Shown: positions 41,792 to 52,900, numbered from the stretch's first letter. The stretch: 64,000 bases of DNA from DATMER01 sp034667225 (GCA_034667225.1 JAXDKG010000034.1:62001-126000); one strand, 5' to 3'. Program-made: numbers and translations. The notes: a model not told the origin generated them from the sequence alone.

Positions 41792-42052
41792 TCACATTCC
41801 CGGCGAGCAACGAGGCTTGCCGTTCGGGTCGATGTCGCACCCAGCATCCGCCTGGGCCGTGACCGGTGCGCAACGCGGCTTGCCGTTCGGGTCGATGTCG
41901 CACCCATGATCCGACCTGCTCCACAGCCCTTCCAGCCACTCCCAGACGGAAGCGAGCGTCGGCGCTTCGGGGCCGGCGGCGCGGGCGGGGCCGGCGAGGA
42001 TGAGGCCGAGGGCGGCAGCGGCGGCGAGGCGCAGAACGGAATTGCGGGTCAT
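41792..42052 (-). CDS. Small exported protein with duplicated Cys-Asp-Asn motif
   Basis: An 86-residue protein: signal peptide (VLRLAAAAALGLILAGPARA), then an amphipathic LASVWEWLEGLWSRSD, then two copies of GCDIDPNGKPRC separated by 11 residues. The duplication is also near-exact in DNA (a 29-base identical block at about 41811 and 41873). Each copy could form a Cys-Cys loop holding a D-x-D-x-N-G metal-binding turn. ATG 42052 starts the signal peptide. It lies upstream of the TPR gene, and divergent from an XRE regulator. Confidence 0.72.
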   Translation of the reverse strand: MTRNSVLRLAAAAALGLILAGPARAAGPEAPTLASVWEWLEGLWSRSDHGCDIDPNGKPRCAPVTAQADAGCDIDPNGKPRCSPGM

Positions 42053-42298
42053 GAGATCCCCTTCCGGGCCGGAAGGATCGGCCGCGGACCTCCATGGTCC
42101 GGTCGCCTTCCGGCGTAGGTTTCGCGGCCTAGTCTCCGCCACCCGTCGCGAAAAGGCACGCCCGAAGTTGACAAATCCTCAACTCCCGCCGCTCGTCTTC
42201 ACGGATAGGCCGAAAACACGGCTCGACCCTCCAACAAGGACATGGTTCATCCGCGTGGTGCAAAATAATTTCTCTTTGTTGACTTTTAGTTCGGGACC

Positions 42299-42709
42299 AT
42301 GGCATCCTGCCAATCCATGAACGACTCAAGGACGTCCAAGAAGCCCCCGTTGCCGTTCAGCCTGGGTGCCCGCATCAAGGAACTGCGCAAGGACCGCGGC
42401 TGGAGCCAGCGGGAGCTCTCCGCGCGGGCCAACGTCTCGCAGACCCGGCTGAGCAAGTACGAGAACGGCACCCATCAGGTGCCGCTAGGAGCGCTCATCC
42501 GGATCGCTCACACCCTGGCCCTGCCGGTGGACGTGCTGCTCCCGGACACGGGCGACATGCCCCGCGATCCGCAGGACATGGAGCTCTTCGCCCGTCTGCG
42601 CAGACTCGTGGCGCTCGGGTCCGAAGAGAAGTCGGTGGCCTGCGGCCTGCTCGACACGGTGCTCGCGATGCGGGAGCTGAGGCAGGCCTGGCAGGGGCGG
42701 CGTGAGTAA
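42299..42709 (+). CDS. XRE family HTH transcriptional regulator
   Basis: A 136-residue regulator with a canonical N-terminal HTH_3 domain: LGARIKELRKDRGWSQRELS, ANVSQTRLSKYENGTHQVPL, IRIAHTLALPVDVLLPD. The C-terminal part (MELFARLRRLVALGSEEKSV) is a helix for dimerisation. There is little ribosome binding signal before ATG 42299; TTGACT lies 16 bases upstream. It diverges from the small exported protein/TPR pair across a 246-bp gap that includes a GTTGACAAATCCTCAAC inverted repeat at about 42167, a likely regulatory site. Confidence 0.88.
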   Translation: MASCQSMNDSRTSKKPPLPFSLGARIKELRKDRGWSQRELSARANVSQTRLSKYENGTHQVPLGALIRIAHTLALPVDVLLPDTGDMPRDPQDMELFARLRRLVALGSEEKSVACGLLDTVLAMRELRQAWQGRRE

Positions 42710-42806
42710 AAGGACTTAAAGGACTTAAAGGACTTCAAGGACACCTAGGACATCAAGGACAGGCAGGGAGTCCTTTAGGTTCTTGGTGTCCCTGCTGTCC
42801 TTGTAG
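42710..42806. repeat. 9-bp AAGGACTTA repeats forming a long imperfect hairpin
   Basis: Directly after the XRE stop come units of 9 bp (AAGGACTTA, AAGGACTTA, AAGGACTTC, AAGGACACC, TAGGACATC, AAGGACAGG). A second half carries their complements (GTCCTTTAG, GTTCTTGGT, GTCCCTGCT, GTCCTTGTA). The halves can pair into a stem of about 35-40 bp. It separates the XRE gene from the gene at 42843. Confidence 0.8.
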
Positions 42807-42842
42807 AATAGGCCCCACCTTGCCTTCTTCCCGGAGCCTCCC

Positions 42843-44204
42843 TTGCTGAAGACCGCCTGGCGCGCCACCCTGGTGCTCGCCGGAACCGGGCTTGCGGCGG
42901 CGTCCATCGCGCAGATCTTCTCGTACCGGGCGGGGCAGCGGAGCCTGGAGGAGCTGGCGCGGGAGACGGGCGCGCTCGTGCAGGACCCGGGACTCCTCGA
43001 AGCCATCTCCCGCGAGCCTGACCTCTGGCGGGCGCGGCTCCGGCTGGCGCGCACCCTGCTCTCCTCCGCCACCGCGGAACCCCAACCCGAGCCCGCCGCC
43101 GTCCTCCGCCGCCTGGAAGTGGCGCGGGGCCTGGCTTCCGCCGTCTCCCTGGAGCGTCCGGCTTCGTGGGAGGCGGCCATGACCCGGGGCGCGTCCACCT
43201 ACCTGGAGTGGTCCCGGCGGCGCGACCGCCGGCTGCTCTCCCATCCCGAGGAGTGGGAAGGCCCGCTCCTGCGCTCGCTGGAGCTCGCCCCCGGCCGGCC
43301 CGAGCCCGCCCGCTTCCTCACAGCCGCCTACCTGGAGCTGTGGCCCGCATTGTCCCGGGGCAAGAAGGAGTCCGCCCGCCGGCTCCTGGCCGGAGCCCTG
43401 AGCGACCACGCCACCTTCGAGGCCCTGATCAGGCCCTGGGTGCGGACCGCCGGCAGCTACGAGGCCGCCTTCTCCGCCATGCCCGCCGTTCCATGGGCCT
43501 GGGAGCGGTTGCAGCAGCTCGCGGCCGAGGATGGGGACTGGCCCGGCTACAGCGCGGCCCGGCACAGGTGGTACGCGGCCCTCCAAACGCAGATGCGGCG
43601 CGATCTGGCCGAAGCCGAGGCCCGGCTCGCAGGGGGCGACACCGGCCGCGCCCAGCTCATGTTCCTCAGCCTGCTCCAGGCGCCGCCGCGGCGCCGATTC
43701 ATCCCGCAGGTCGAATCCGCCCTGGCGCAGGCCCCGCCCGGACCGGCCAGTCCCAGCCTGGCCCCGGCGTTCCAATCCTGGCTCGACTGGTCTCTCGACC
43801 TCTGCCGCTGGCGGCGCTGCCCGATGACGCAGCCGGTGCTGAGCCGGCTCGCAAGCCTCGCAGGCGCCACCCATGCCGGCAACACCACCAGAGAGGCCGA
43901 GCCCGCGCGGTTGCGGCAGCGCGAGTGGTCCTATCGCGACTGGAAGCTGCTGGAGAGGTGGGCGAGGCTGGAGCTCTCGACGGAGGGAGCCGCGGGCCTC
44001 ACGATCGAGATCGTCGGCGCGCCCGACGCCGGAGCCGGCGCCGAGGTCCGCCTGGATGGCGAGGTGGTGGCGATCTCGGGTGTGCGGCAGGGAGACGTCC
44101 TCACCGTCCGCCATCCTTTTGACGCCGGCGCCCACCTTTTGGAGATCGAGGCGGTTTCGGCGGGACGGCTGGTGCCGGGAGCGGTCCGGCTGCTGTCGCG
44201 TTGA
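42843..44204 (+). CDS. Membrane-anchored or exported protein of unknown function
   Basis: A 453-residue protein with TTG start behind CGGAG. An N-terminal hydrophobic segment (ATLVLAGTGLAAASIAQIF) is a signal or anchor. The body (40-330) is helical and rich in Arg, Leu and Trp with TPR-like spacing (WRARLRLARTLLSSATAEPQ). The C-terminal 90 residues are a beta domain (LTIEIVGAPDAGAGAEVRLD, AGAHLLEIEAVSAGRLVPGA). It overlaps the ligase-like gene tail to tail by 104 bases, so one of the two ends may have shifted. Possibly an accessory to that ligase. Confidence 0.7.
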   Translation: MLKTAWRATLVLAGTGLAAASIAQIFSYRAGQRSLEELARETGALVQDPGLLEAISREPDLWRARLRLARTLLSSATAEPQPEPAAVLRRLEVARGLASAVSLERPASWEAAMTRGASTYLEWSRRRDRRLLSHPEEWEGPLLRSLELAPGRPEPARFLTAAYLELWPALSRGKKESARRLLAGALSDHATFEALIRPWVRTAGSYEAAFSAMPAVPWAWERLQQLAAEDGDWPGYSAARHRWYAALQTQMRRDLAEAEARLAGGDTGRAQLMFLSLLQAPPRRRFIPQVESALAQAPPGPASPSLAPAFQSWLDWSLDLCRWRRCPMTQPVLSRLASLAGATHAGNTTREAEPARLRQREWSYRDWKLLERWARLELSTEGAAGLTIEIVGAPDAGAGAEVRLDGEVVAISGVRQGDVLTVRHPFDAGAHLLEIEAVSAGRLVPGAVRLLSR

Positions 44205-45555
44205 GGTCCGGAGCCATGTCCGTCCCGCAGGCCATGGCGGCGGCGCCCACCAGCGCGGCCAGGGTGATTGCGCAGGCCGGCATGGTCAGGCCGAAGTCGA
44301 TCGACTCGTGGATGGCGAGGGAGACCAGGGCGCCGAGGGCCGCGAGGATGGCGGCGCGGTCTTCCGAGCGCCGGTCCGCGGTCCACCCCCGGAACAGCCG
44401 GACCACGAGCGGGACGAGCCCGAGGAGGAACGCGGCGGCGCCCAGCAATCCGACGGTGGCCAGCAGCTCCAGCCAGTCGCTGTGCGCGTGCCACCAGGTG
44501 CCCGGCAGCTCCGCAGGCTGGGTCAGCGCGAGCGAGTCGCGGAAGGCGCCGAGGCCGGTGCCGAGCCAGGGGAAGCCCTGCCACAGGTCCCAGGTGGCGG
44601 CGTAGACCTCCCGCCGCGCGTTCCAGGTGACCTCGTAGACCGACGTGGCCGCGAGACGGCCGAAGCCCGCCTGTAGATTGACCGCGGCCACGATTCCGAT
44701 GCCAGCCAGAACCGCCAGCGCTCCGATCGGGGCGAGCCCCTTCCGGCGGGCCGCCCCGGCCAGCAGGAGGCCCTGCGCCCCGGCCGCGAACACGGCCGCC
44801 GCCAGCCCGCCGCGGGAGCCGGTGAAGGCGAGGCCGAGGAACAGGGTCAGCCATACCGCGACCGGCGGCGCCACGAGAAGCAGGCGGCGCTCCGCCGACA
44901 GGTCGAGCCGCGCCCTGCGCAGCGCCCACCAGCCCCAGGCGAAGGCGATCGCCAGCGAGATCTCCAGGTACAAAGCGAGATGGTCGGGATTGACGAACGT
45001 GCCGCGCAGCCGGGTGGGGTCGCCGGGCACGCTCACCCCCCAGATCTCCGTGGCGCGGATGAGCCAGCGTCCGGCGCCGTAGAACACCTGGAACAGGGCA
45101 GCCGCGAGGATCGCCGCGCCCAGCCAGCGGCGGCGGTCCCGGCGCCGGCTGGCCACCGCGGAGGTGGCCAGCACGGCCGCGACCGCGGCCCAGGTGAGCG
45201 CGGTCCGGAGCGAGGCATCCGGAGCCAGCGACAGCGAGGCGGGCCCGTCCACCCCGAAGAGCTCCGCATGGCGGGGGGAGAGCACGGAGGCGATCGTCCG
45301 CGGCCAGGAGAGGGACTGGAGCGCGCCGAGAACGGCGATCACCGTCAGGGCCGCGGCCGGCGCCGCCACGGCCCGGAGGTCGCGCGACCGGGCGGTCAGC
45401 GCCGCAAAGGCGAGCGCGGCGAACGCGACCGCCTGGACGGCCGCCGAGCCCCAGCGCGTGACGCTCGCGAAAGGCAGGGGCGCCCAGAGCAGGAGAAGGG
45501 CCAGGAGCACCGCGATCCCGGTCCCGAAATGGCGTATGATCCCGCGGTCGTTCAC
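44101..45555 (-). CDS. O-antigen ligase/polymerase family membrane protein (copy 2)
   Basis: A 484-residue polytopic protein with about 11 membrane helices. The ligase-type region carries TFVNPDHLALYLEISLAIAF near 190, AFTGSRGGLAAAVFAAG, then FPWLGTGLGAFRDSLALTQP near 340 and WWHAHSDWLELLATVGLLG (H-x-D-x-L motif) near 375. It ends in a Pro/Lys-rich cytoplasmic tail. The 3' end overlaps the convergent gene by 104 bases. It likely works with the sugar transferase and barrel protein in surface polysaccharide assembly. Confidence 0.87.
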   Translation of the reverse strand: MNDRGIIRHFGTGIAVLLALLLLWAPLPFASVTRWGSAAVQAVAFAALAFAALTARSRDLRAVAAPAAALTVIAVLGALQSLSWPRTIASVLSPRHAELFGVDGPASLSLAPDASLRTALTWAAVAAVLATSAVASRRRDRRRWLGAAILAAALFQVFYGAGRWLIRATEIWGVSVPGDPTRLRGTFVNPDHLALYLEISLAIAFAWGWWALRRARLDLSAERRLLLVAPPVAVWLTLFLGLAFTGSRGGLAAAVFAAGAQGLLLAGAARRKGLAPIGALAVLAGIGIVAAVNLQAGFGRLAATSVYEVTWNARREVYAATWDLWQGFPWLGTGLGAFRDSLALTQPAELPGTWWHAHSDWLELLATVGLLGAAAFLLGLVPLVVRLFRGWTADRRSEDRAAILAALGALVSLAIHESIDFGLTMPACAITLAALVGAAAMACGTDMAPDLNATAAGPLPAPAVPPKPPRSPKGGRRRQKDGGR

Positions 45556-45590
45556 ACGGCCATCTTAATCCCTGCATCGCTGGAGGCGGA

Positions 45591-46940
45591 ATGCGCACCC
45601 GATCGCTGACGAGATCGATCATGGCCCTGGCCCTGCTCGCGGCTGCTCCCGCGGCGGCCCAGTTCTCCCAATACACAGCCCCCGGCGGCCTCCTGCAGCG
45701 CTCCACCACGAGGAGGGAGCAGATGGAGCAGGCCCTGGAAAAGGCCCGCTGGCATTGGGGCCCCTTCCGCCTCGCCCCTTGGTTCGCGATCCGCGACGCC
45801 GCCTACGTCAGCGACGCCTTTTCCGGATCGAGCGGTAATCCCGGGGGGCCCACGAGCCCGGTCAAGGAGGACCCCGACTTCACGATCACACTGGGGGCCG
45901 GCCTCCAGGGCTACGTCCCCTTCGGGTCCAAGACCTTCGTCACCTTCGACGTCCTGCCGCAGTACGTCTGGTGGCAGGAACAGGAAGAGCGGCGGCGCCT
46001 GAACGGCTATTACGGGGCGGGGCTGTTCGCCTTCCTCAACCGGGTGAACGCCGAGGCCACGGCTCGCCGGGCCGAGGAGCAGGGGGTGCTCACGCCCGAG
46101 TTCGAGCAGCGCATCCACTCGCGCCAGGACCGGATCGCGGGCGTGCTGGAGCTGGAGATCACCCCCGCCATCTTCGCCTTCGCCTCGGCCGAGGCCTTCG
46201 AGCTCGACACGCTGACGGAGGATCTCGGCGGCGACCCGCGGCTGCCGCCGTTCGAGCAGCTCGACCGGCAGGAGCGCGTGCTGCGCGGCGGGCTCGAGTA
46301 CCGCTCCGCCGACCGGCTGCGGCTGGGCGTCGGCGTCGAGCGTTCGGAGGTCGAGTTCAGCCTCGACGACGCCGGCGATATTGGCCGCGACCGCTCGAAT
46401 TCCGGCACCTCGCCGATCGTGGAGGCGGCGTACACGGGTCCCCGCATGCAGCTCGACGGCGGGCTGGCCTTCCGCTCCCTGGAGCCGGAGCCGGGCTCGG
46501 AGTTCGTGCCGTTCGACGAGACCACGGGCCGGATCCGGGTCTCCTGGACGCCCCGCTGGCGCCTGAGCTACACCCTCTACGGCACCCGCGGGCTCGACTA
46601 CTCCCTGGACGAGAGCTACTCCCACTTCACCGAGGACCGGTTCGGCTTCGCCATCAGCTCGCGGGTCGGCCGCGCCTCCTCGGTCAACCTGTTCGCCGAG
46701 ACCGGCGTGCACGCTTACGCGATATCCAAGCTGGCGGGACCCGCGGTGCTCCCGCGCGAGGATGATTTCACGGCGTACGGCACCTCGATCCAGTTTCAGC
46801 TCGAAGAGAGAGTCCGGCTCAGCTTCGGCGTGGCGCGCACGGAGCTCGAATCGGACATCCCCGGGGTCGACCGCTCGCTGACGGTGTTTCAGACCAGCGT
46901 CGACATCAGCGCCTTCGGCGGCGCGTTCACGGTGCGGTAG
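45591..46940 (+). CDS. Outer-membrane beta-barrel protein
   Basis: A 449-residue protein with a signal peptide (LTRSIMALALLAAAPAAA). The mature part alternates short amphipathic strands with turns (DFTITLGAGLQGYVPFGSKT, LRGGLEYRSADRLRLGVGVE, GFAISSRVGRASSVNLFAET). It ends in a strand without a terminal Phe (ISAFGGAFTVR). The size and layout resemble barrel proteins encoded in exopolysaccharide loci; an export role is inferred from the ligase-like neighbour. Its last 14 bases overlap the end of the NRPS gene. Confidence 0.8.
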   Translation: MRTRSLTRSIMALALLAAAPAAAQFSQYTAPGGLLQRSTTRREQMEQALEKARWHWGPFRLAPWFAIRDAAYVSDAFSGSSGNPGGPTSPVKEDPDFTITLGAGLQGYVPFGSKTFVTFDVLPQYVWWQEQEERRRLNGYYGAGLFAFLNRVNAEATARRAEEQGVLTPEFEQRIHSRQDRIAGVLELEITPAIFAFASAEAFELDTLTEDLGGDPRLPPFEQLDRQERVLRGGLEYRSADRLRLGVGVERSEVEFSLDDAGDIGRDRSNSGTSPIVEAAYTGPRMQLDGGLAFRSLEPEPGSEFVPFDETTGRIRVSWTPRWRLSYTLYGTRGLDYSLDESYSHFTEDRFGFAISSRVGRASSVNLFAETGVHAYAISKLAGPAVLPREDDFTAYGTSIQFQLEERVRLSFGVARTELESDIPGVDRSLTVFQTSVDISAFGGAFTVR

Positions 46941-49900
46941 ATTCGACGAGGGCCGCCAGCTTCTCCACCGTGGCCTCCTGGAAAAGCGCTCCCAGAGGCA
47001 GCCGCCGCCCCAACTCCTTCTCGATCGCATCGAGCAGGCGCAGCGCCAGCAGAGAGTCCCCACCCAGAGCGAACAGGTCGTCATCCAGGCCCACGGGCGA
47101 GACGCCCAGCACCTCTTCCCAGAGGCGGGCCATGCGCGTCTCGGTTGTGGAGCGCGGTCGATCCGATTCGGAGGCGGGTGCGCGGCTCGGCCGTCTCGCC
47201 GGCTCCGGGGCGGGCAGCGCCTTGCGGTCCACCTTGCCGTTGGCGGTGAGCGGCAGCGCGCCGATCTGAACGTAGAGGTGCGGCACCATGTAATCGGGCA
47301 GGCGCGCTTCCAGCCATGCGCGCAGCTCGGCCGGCTCCAAGCTGTGCCGGAGCACGACGTAGGCCACCAGGCGCTTGTGCCCGCGGGCCTCCCCCGCGGC
47401 TGTCACGACCGCCTCGCGCACCGCCGGATGCAGTGCCAGCGCCGTCTCGATCTCCCCCGGCTCCACGCGGTAGCCCTGGATCTTGACCTGAAGGTCTTCG
47501 CGCCCGAGGAGCTCGACGTTGCCGTCCGGCAGCCAGCGGCCGAGATCACCCGTGCGGTACAGGCGCTCGCCGGTCCAGGGGTGGATGATGAAGCTCGCCC
47601 GCGTCTTGGCCTCGTCCTTCCAGTACCCCAGAGCTAACCCGATACCGCCAAGGTAGAGCTGCCCGGGCACCCAGTCCGGGGAAGGATCGAGGCGCTTGTC
47701 GAGCACATGCAGGGTCTGGTTCGCCATCGGCCGGCCGTACGGGATGCTCCGCCACGCCGGGTCCACCTCGCGGACGGGGAAGAGGACCGACCAGATGGAC
47801 GCCTCGGTGGCGCCGCCGAGGGAGATCAGCTCCGCCCGTGAGCCGAGCGCACGCAGCCGGCCCGGGAGTGGCACCGGGATCCAGTCGCCGGAGAGCATCA
47901 CCAGCCGCAGGGAGGCGGGCACCGTCAAACCGTGGCTCTCCAGGTAGTCGGCATAGAGCTCCATCAGGGCGGGCACCGAGCTCCAGACGGTCACTCCTTC
48001 GCGCTCGATCCGCTCGTGCCAGTGGGCGGGATCGCGGCTCGCCTCGGGGTCCGGCATCACCACCCGGCCGCCGGCTCCGAGGATGCCGAAGAGGTCCCAG
48101 ACGGAGAGGTCGAAGCTGAGCGAGGAGAGCGCGAGCACCCGGTCGGCCGCGGAGATGCGGAAACGGCGGTTGATGTCGGCGACGGTGTTGGCGGCGCCAC
48201 GGTGGTCGATCATGACGCCCTTGGGGAGGCCGGTGGAGCCGGAGGTGAAGAGGACGTAGGCTAATGTAGGAGAGGGGTTTACCCCCTCTCGGGCGGGGAC
48301 AAGCCCCGCCCCTAGATTCTTCTCCACCGCTACTACTCTCACGCCTTGGGGCCAGCCCAGGCCTTCGACGAAGCTGGGTTGGGTGAGAGCCACCTCGACG
48401 TCTCCCTGCTCCAGGAGATGCCAGCGGCGCTCCAAGGGCAGCGCGGGATCGATCGGGAGGTAAGCGGCGCCGGCGCGGAGGATCGCCAGCGTCGCCACCG
48501 CCTGCTCCCAACCCTTCTCCATGACCACCGCGATCAGGCCGCCGGCTGGCAGGTTCCTGGATAAGAGATCTGCCTCCCGCGACAGCTCTCGATAGGTGAG
48601 CCTGCGATCCGCGGTCACTACCGCGACATCATCCGAATCCGCGGCGATCGGCTCGTGGAGGAGCCAGCCGGGCTCGGGCGCGGCCGTGGCGTTGATCTTC
48701 CGCCGGCGGACGAGCTGCAAGGGCGGCACCGGGGCGCGCCCCTCCCTCCGCCAAGCCGATTGATCCCCATCGGGTCCGGCGGCGAGATGGTCCAGCAGGC
48801 TCTGGTACGCCTCGAACATGGCGGTGACGAACCCGGGCGGAAAGGCGTCGTCCACCGAGTTCCAGGTGTAGCGGACGCTCCCCGCTACCTCGGTCACCAG
48901 CACCTCCAGGGCGACCTGGGGAGTCTGGACGCTGCTGTAGATCAGCTCCGGCCCTTCCGGGATCACATCCGTTTCACGGGCCAGGGGGAGAACGCTCGAG
49001 AAGACCACCGGCATCGCCGCCCTCGTGGAGCCCCCTTGTAATCGATTCGCCTCCCGCAGTACCTCGACCCCGCTCACGAGGCCGTGCCGGAGGTCGCCCC
49101 AGAGCCGCTCCTGGAGCCGCGCCGCCCGGAGCTCGAACGTGGGCTCCCGGCCGTCCACCTCCAGCAGCACGGTCGAGGCGAAGTTCCCCACCAGATGGTC
49201 GATCTGGGGATGGAGCGGCAGCCGGCGCGAGTAGAGGACGTTGATCGAGAACCGGTCGCCGCCGCTCCACGCCGCGAGCACCTCCGAGAAGGCGGCGCAG
49301 AGGAGGACGGACGGCGTGATCCCGGCCCGCGCCGCCCGCCCGTCCAGCAGCGTCCGGGCCTCCGCTCCGATCTCGCCATGCCGGCGGACGAAGGCGGGGC
49401 GGCCCGGCTTCGGCGCCAGCGGCAGGTCCGGAGACGGCGGTAGGCCGGCCAGGCGCTCCCGCCAGTACTCCCAGGCCTTGCGCCCGGCCTCGCCGGCGCG
49501 GAGGGCATCGACGGCCAGGGCATAGTCGCGGACCGAGACCTCCAGCGGCCGCAGGGCCGCCCCTGGGTTCCGGTAGAGGAACATCAGCTCCTGGAGCAAC
49601 ACCTCGCTGCTCTGCGCGTCTCCGATCAGGAGGTCGCGGGCCACATGCAGACGCCGTCCATCTGTAACCCGCAGCTCGAACAGCGGCCAGCGCCCGGGCT
49701 CGAACAGGCGCCTCGACATCTGCTCTCGTAAAGCGTCACGCAGGATACCCGGATCTCTGTCCTCGACCCTGATCTCATAAGCCGGCACCTCGCGGAGGAC
49801 CTGCCAGCGCCCGTCCGGCAGGACCACGGCGCGCAGCATGTCGTGCCGCTCCACGAGCCGCCTCCATGCCGCCTCCAGCCGTGGAACGTCCAGCTCCGGC

Positions 49901-52900
49901 CAGTCGGCCTCCAGATAGCTCGTCGGCCCGACGCCGCCCAGCTCGAACAGCTCGGCGCGCCCCACCAGGTAGGCCTGCTGGATGTCGGAGAGCGTGAACG
50001 GCTCACAGCGGCCGTTCAAGTCGGGCACGAGCGCCGAATACCCTTGAACCTGCGGCTTTTGCTGAGCATCGACCAGCGCGGCCAGGCCGGCGATCGTGGG
50101 GTGGTGCAGCAGGTCGCGCGGCGTGACCTCGATTCCGGCCGCCGCCGCCCGGTGGCTGATCTGAATGCTCTGGATCGAGTGGCCACCCAGCTCGAAGAAA
50201 TTGTCCTCGACGCTCACGGTGTCCCGGCTCCCCCGGCCCAAAACCGCGGCCCAGATCTCCGCCAGCCGCCGCTCCGTCGGAGTCCGCGGCGCCACGACGG
50301 GCCGCGGGGAGGGGGCCTCCTCGAACTTTCCCTGCAGCGCGGCGCGGTCGACCTTGCCGCTCGGCAGGCGCGGCAGCCGGTCGAGCAGGACGAAGGAGGC
50401 CGGCACCATGGGCTCCGGCAGCGCCTCGGCGAGCGCGGCCCGCAGATTGTCGACCTCACCGCCCACCACGAAGGCGACGAGACGATCCCCGGCCAGGACC
50501 ACGGCGGCCTCCCGCACCCCGGGGTGAAGCTCCAGCCGCGCCTCGACCTCGCCCAGCTCGATCCGGATCCCGCGAAGCTTGACCTGATGATCGATCCGCC
50601 CCAGGAACTCGATCCCGTCGCGGGTCCAGCGCCCAAGGTCGCCGGTGCGGTAGAGGCGCGCCCCAGGCTCGGCCCCGAACGGATCGGGGACGAAGCGCTC
50701 CGCGGTCAGCTCCGGCTTGCCCAGGTAACCGCGGGTGACTCCGGAGCCGCCGATGTGGATCTCGCCCACTTCTCCGGGGGGGACAGGTTCCATCTCAGGG
50801 TCGAGCAGGTGGAGCCGGGTGCCCTCGATCGGGAAGCCCAGCACCACGGGGCCGCCGGGTGCCAGGCGGGCAGCCGCGGCATTGGCCGTGGCCTCCGTGG
50901 GGCCGTAGAGGTTCCAGATCTCGGCCCCCGGCAGCGCCGCGGCCGTGCGTGAGAACAGCTCCGCGGGCAGCCGCTCTCCACCGAGGAAGACGCGGGCGAC
51001 GCCCGGGAGCCCGGCATCAGAACGCTCGATCCCATCCAGGAGCGCCCGCCATAGGGAGGGGGTGGCGTTGACGCCGACACGGTCGCGGCGGGCCAGCTCG
51101 GCGAGCAGGACGGACGGCTCGGCTCCCCAGACCGTCTCGCCGCGCAGGAGCGGCGCGAGGGCCTGTTTCAGGCAGGCGTCGAAGGTCAGCGGGGTGATCC
51201 ACGGGCAGCTCCGCACCCGTCCGCCGAAGAGCACGCGGTTCACGAAGGAGAGATACCGGGCGAGCTGGCGGTGCTCGACGGCAACGCCCTTCGGCACCCC
51301 GGTCGAGCCCGAGGTGTAGAGGACGTAGGCCAGGTTCTCCGGCCGGGCGCCGCTCTCGATGGGCCCGGGATCCGGACCCGGCTCCAGGAGGAAGGAATCG
51401 GCGACGAGCAGCAGCGCACCCGAGTCGGCCAGGAAGAAGCCCCGCCGAGCCGCCGGGACGCCCGGATCCACCGGCACATAGGCTCCCCCGGCCATCCAGA
51501 TGCCCAGGATGCCTACCAGAGCGGCCGGACCGGGCTCGGTGCTGAGACCGACCCGGACGTCGGGCTCCACCCCGAGCCTCCGCAGCCGATGAGCCAGGCA
51601 CCGCGCCCGGAGGGAGAGGTCGGCATAGGAGAGGAGATGGTCGCCGAAGCGGACCGCCTCGGCATCCGGGGTGCGCTGCGCCTGGGCTTCGATCAGCTCG
51701 TGGACGCAGAGATCCGGAGCCCGGTCCGCCTCGACCAGATCGTCGATCCGGGCGTCCGGCCGCTCGCACGCGGCGCGGAGAAGGTCCACCCAGCGGTGGA
51801 GCAGACGCTCGCCCGTGGCCTCGTCGAAGAGGTCGGCATCACAGGTGAGATGGAGCTCGAGCCCTCCAGGCCGGTGCACCGCGGTGAGGCTCAGGTCATA
51901 GCGCGCAACCACCTCGGCCGGCGGCAGCAGCTCGGCCGAGACATGCGGCAGGTCCAGGTCCCAGGCCGGGCTCTCCTGCTCGGCGAGCACGACCTGAATC
52001 AGCGGCGCCCGGCCGGGGTCGCGCTCCGGCCGGAGGTCCCGTACCAGCTCGTCAAAGGGCATCTCCTGGTGCGCCCAGGCCGCGAGCGTGGTCTCCCGCA
52101 CCCGCGCCAGCAGCTGCCGGAACGTCGGCCGGTCCCCCAGCCTGGCCCGCAGGGCCAGCATGTTGACGAAAAACCCGATCATCCCCTCGGTCTCGCCCCG
52201 GCTCCGGCCCGCGACCGGCGTGCCGATCAGGAAGTCGTCCTGGCGCGAGAGCGACCCGATCAGGACCTGGAAGGCAGCCAGCAAAGTCATGTAGAGGGTG
52301 CACCCCGCCGGCCTCCCGAGAGCCTCCAGAGCGTGGGTCAGGTCTCCGTCCAGAGTGATCGACCGCACGGTACCGCGGTGTCGTCCCTGGGCGGGAGAGC
52401 GGGGTCGGTCGGTGGGCAGCTCCAACACGGTCGGCACCCCCTCCAGAAGGCCCCGCCAAGCCGCGCGGAGCGACTCCAGCGCCTCCCCCTCGAGCCAGCG
52501 CCGCTGCCATACCGCCCAATCGGCGTACTGCAGGGGAAGGTCGGACAGCGGCGAAGGCTCCCTGTGTGCGAACGCCCGGTAAAGCACCCCCAGCTCCCGT
52601 ACCAGCACCTCCAGCGACCAGCCGTCCGCCGCGATGTGGTGCAGTGTGACCAGCAGCTCGTGCTCCTCTGGCTCAATGCGCAGCAGGAGCATCCGCAACG
52701 GCAGCTCCCGCTGCAGGTCGAAGGGGCGCAGCCCCTGCTCTTGAGCCAGGCGGCGTGCCGCCTCCCGGGCGGCCTCTTCCCCCAAGCCGGCGCCCAGCCC
52801 GGCGAGATCCACCAGCGGCAGCCGCTCAGGGGCGGCCCCGGCAGGAGCGATCCGCTGCACCGGCCGGCCTGCCATCTCCGGAAAAGTGGTGCGCAGCACC

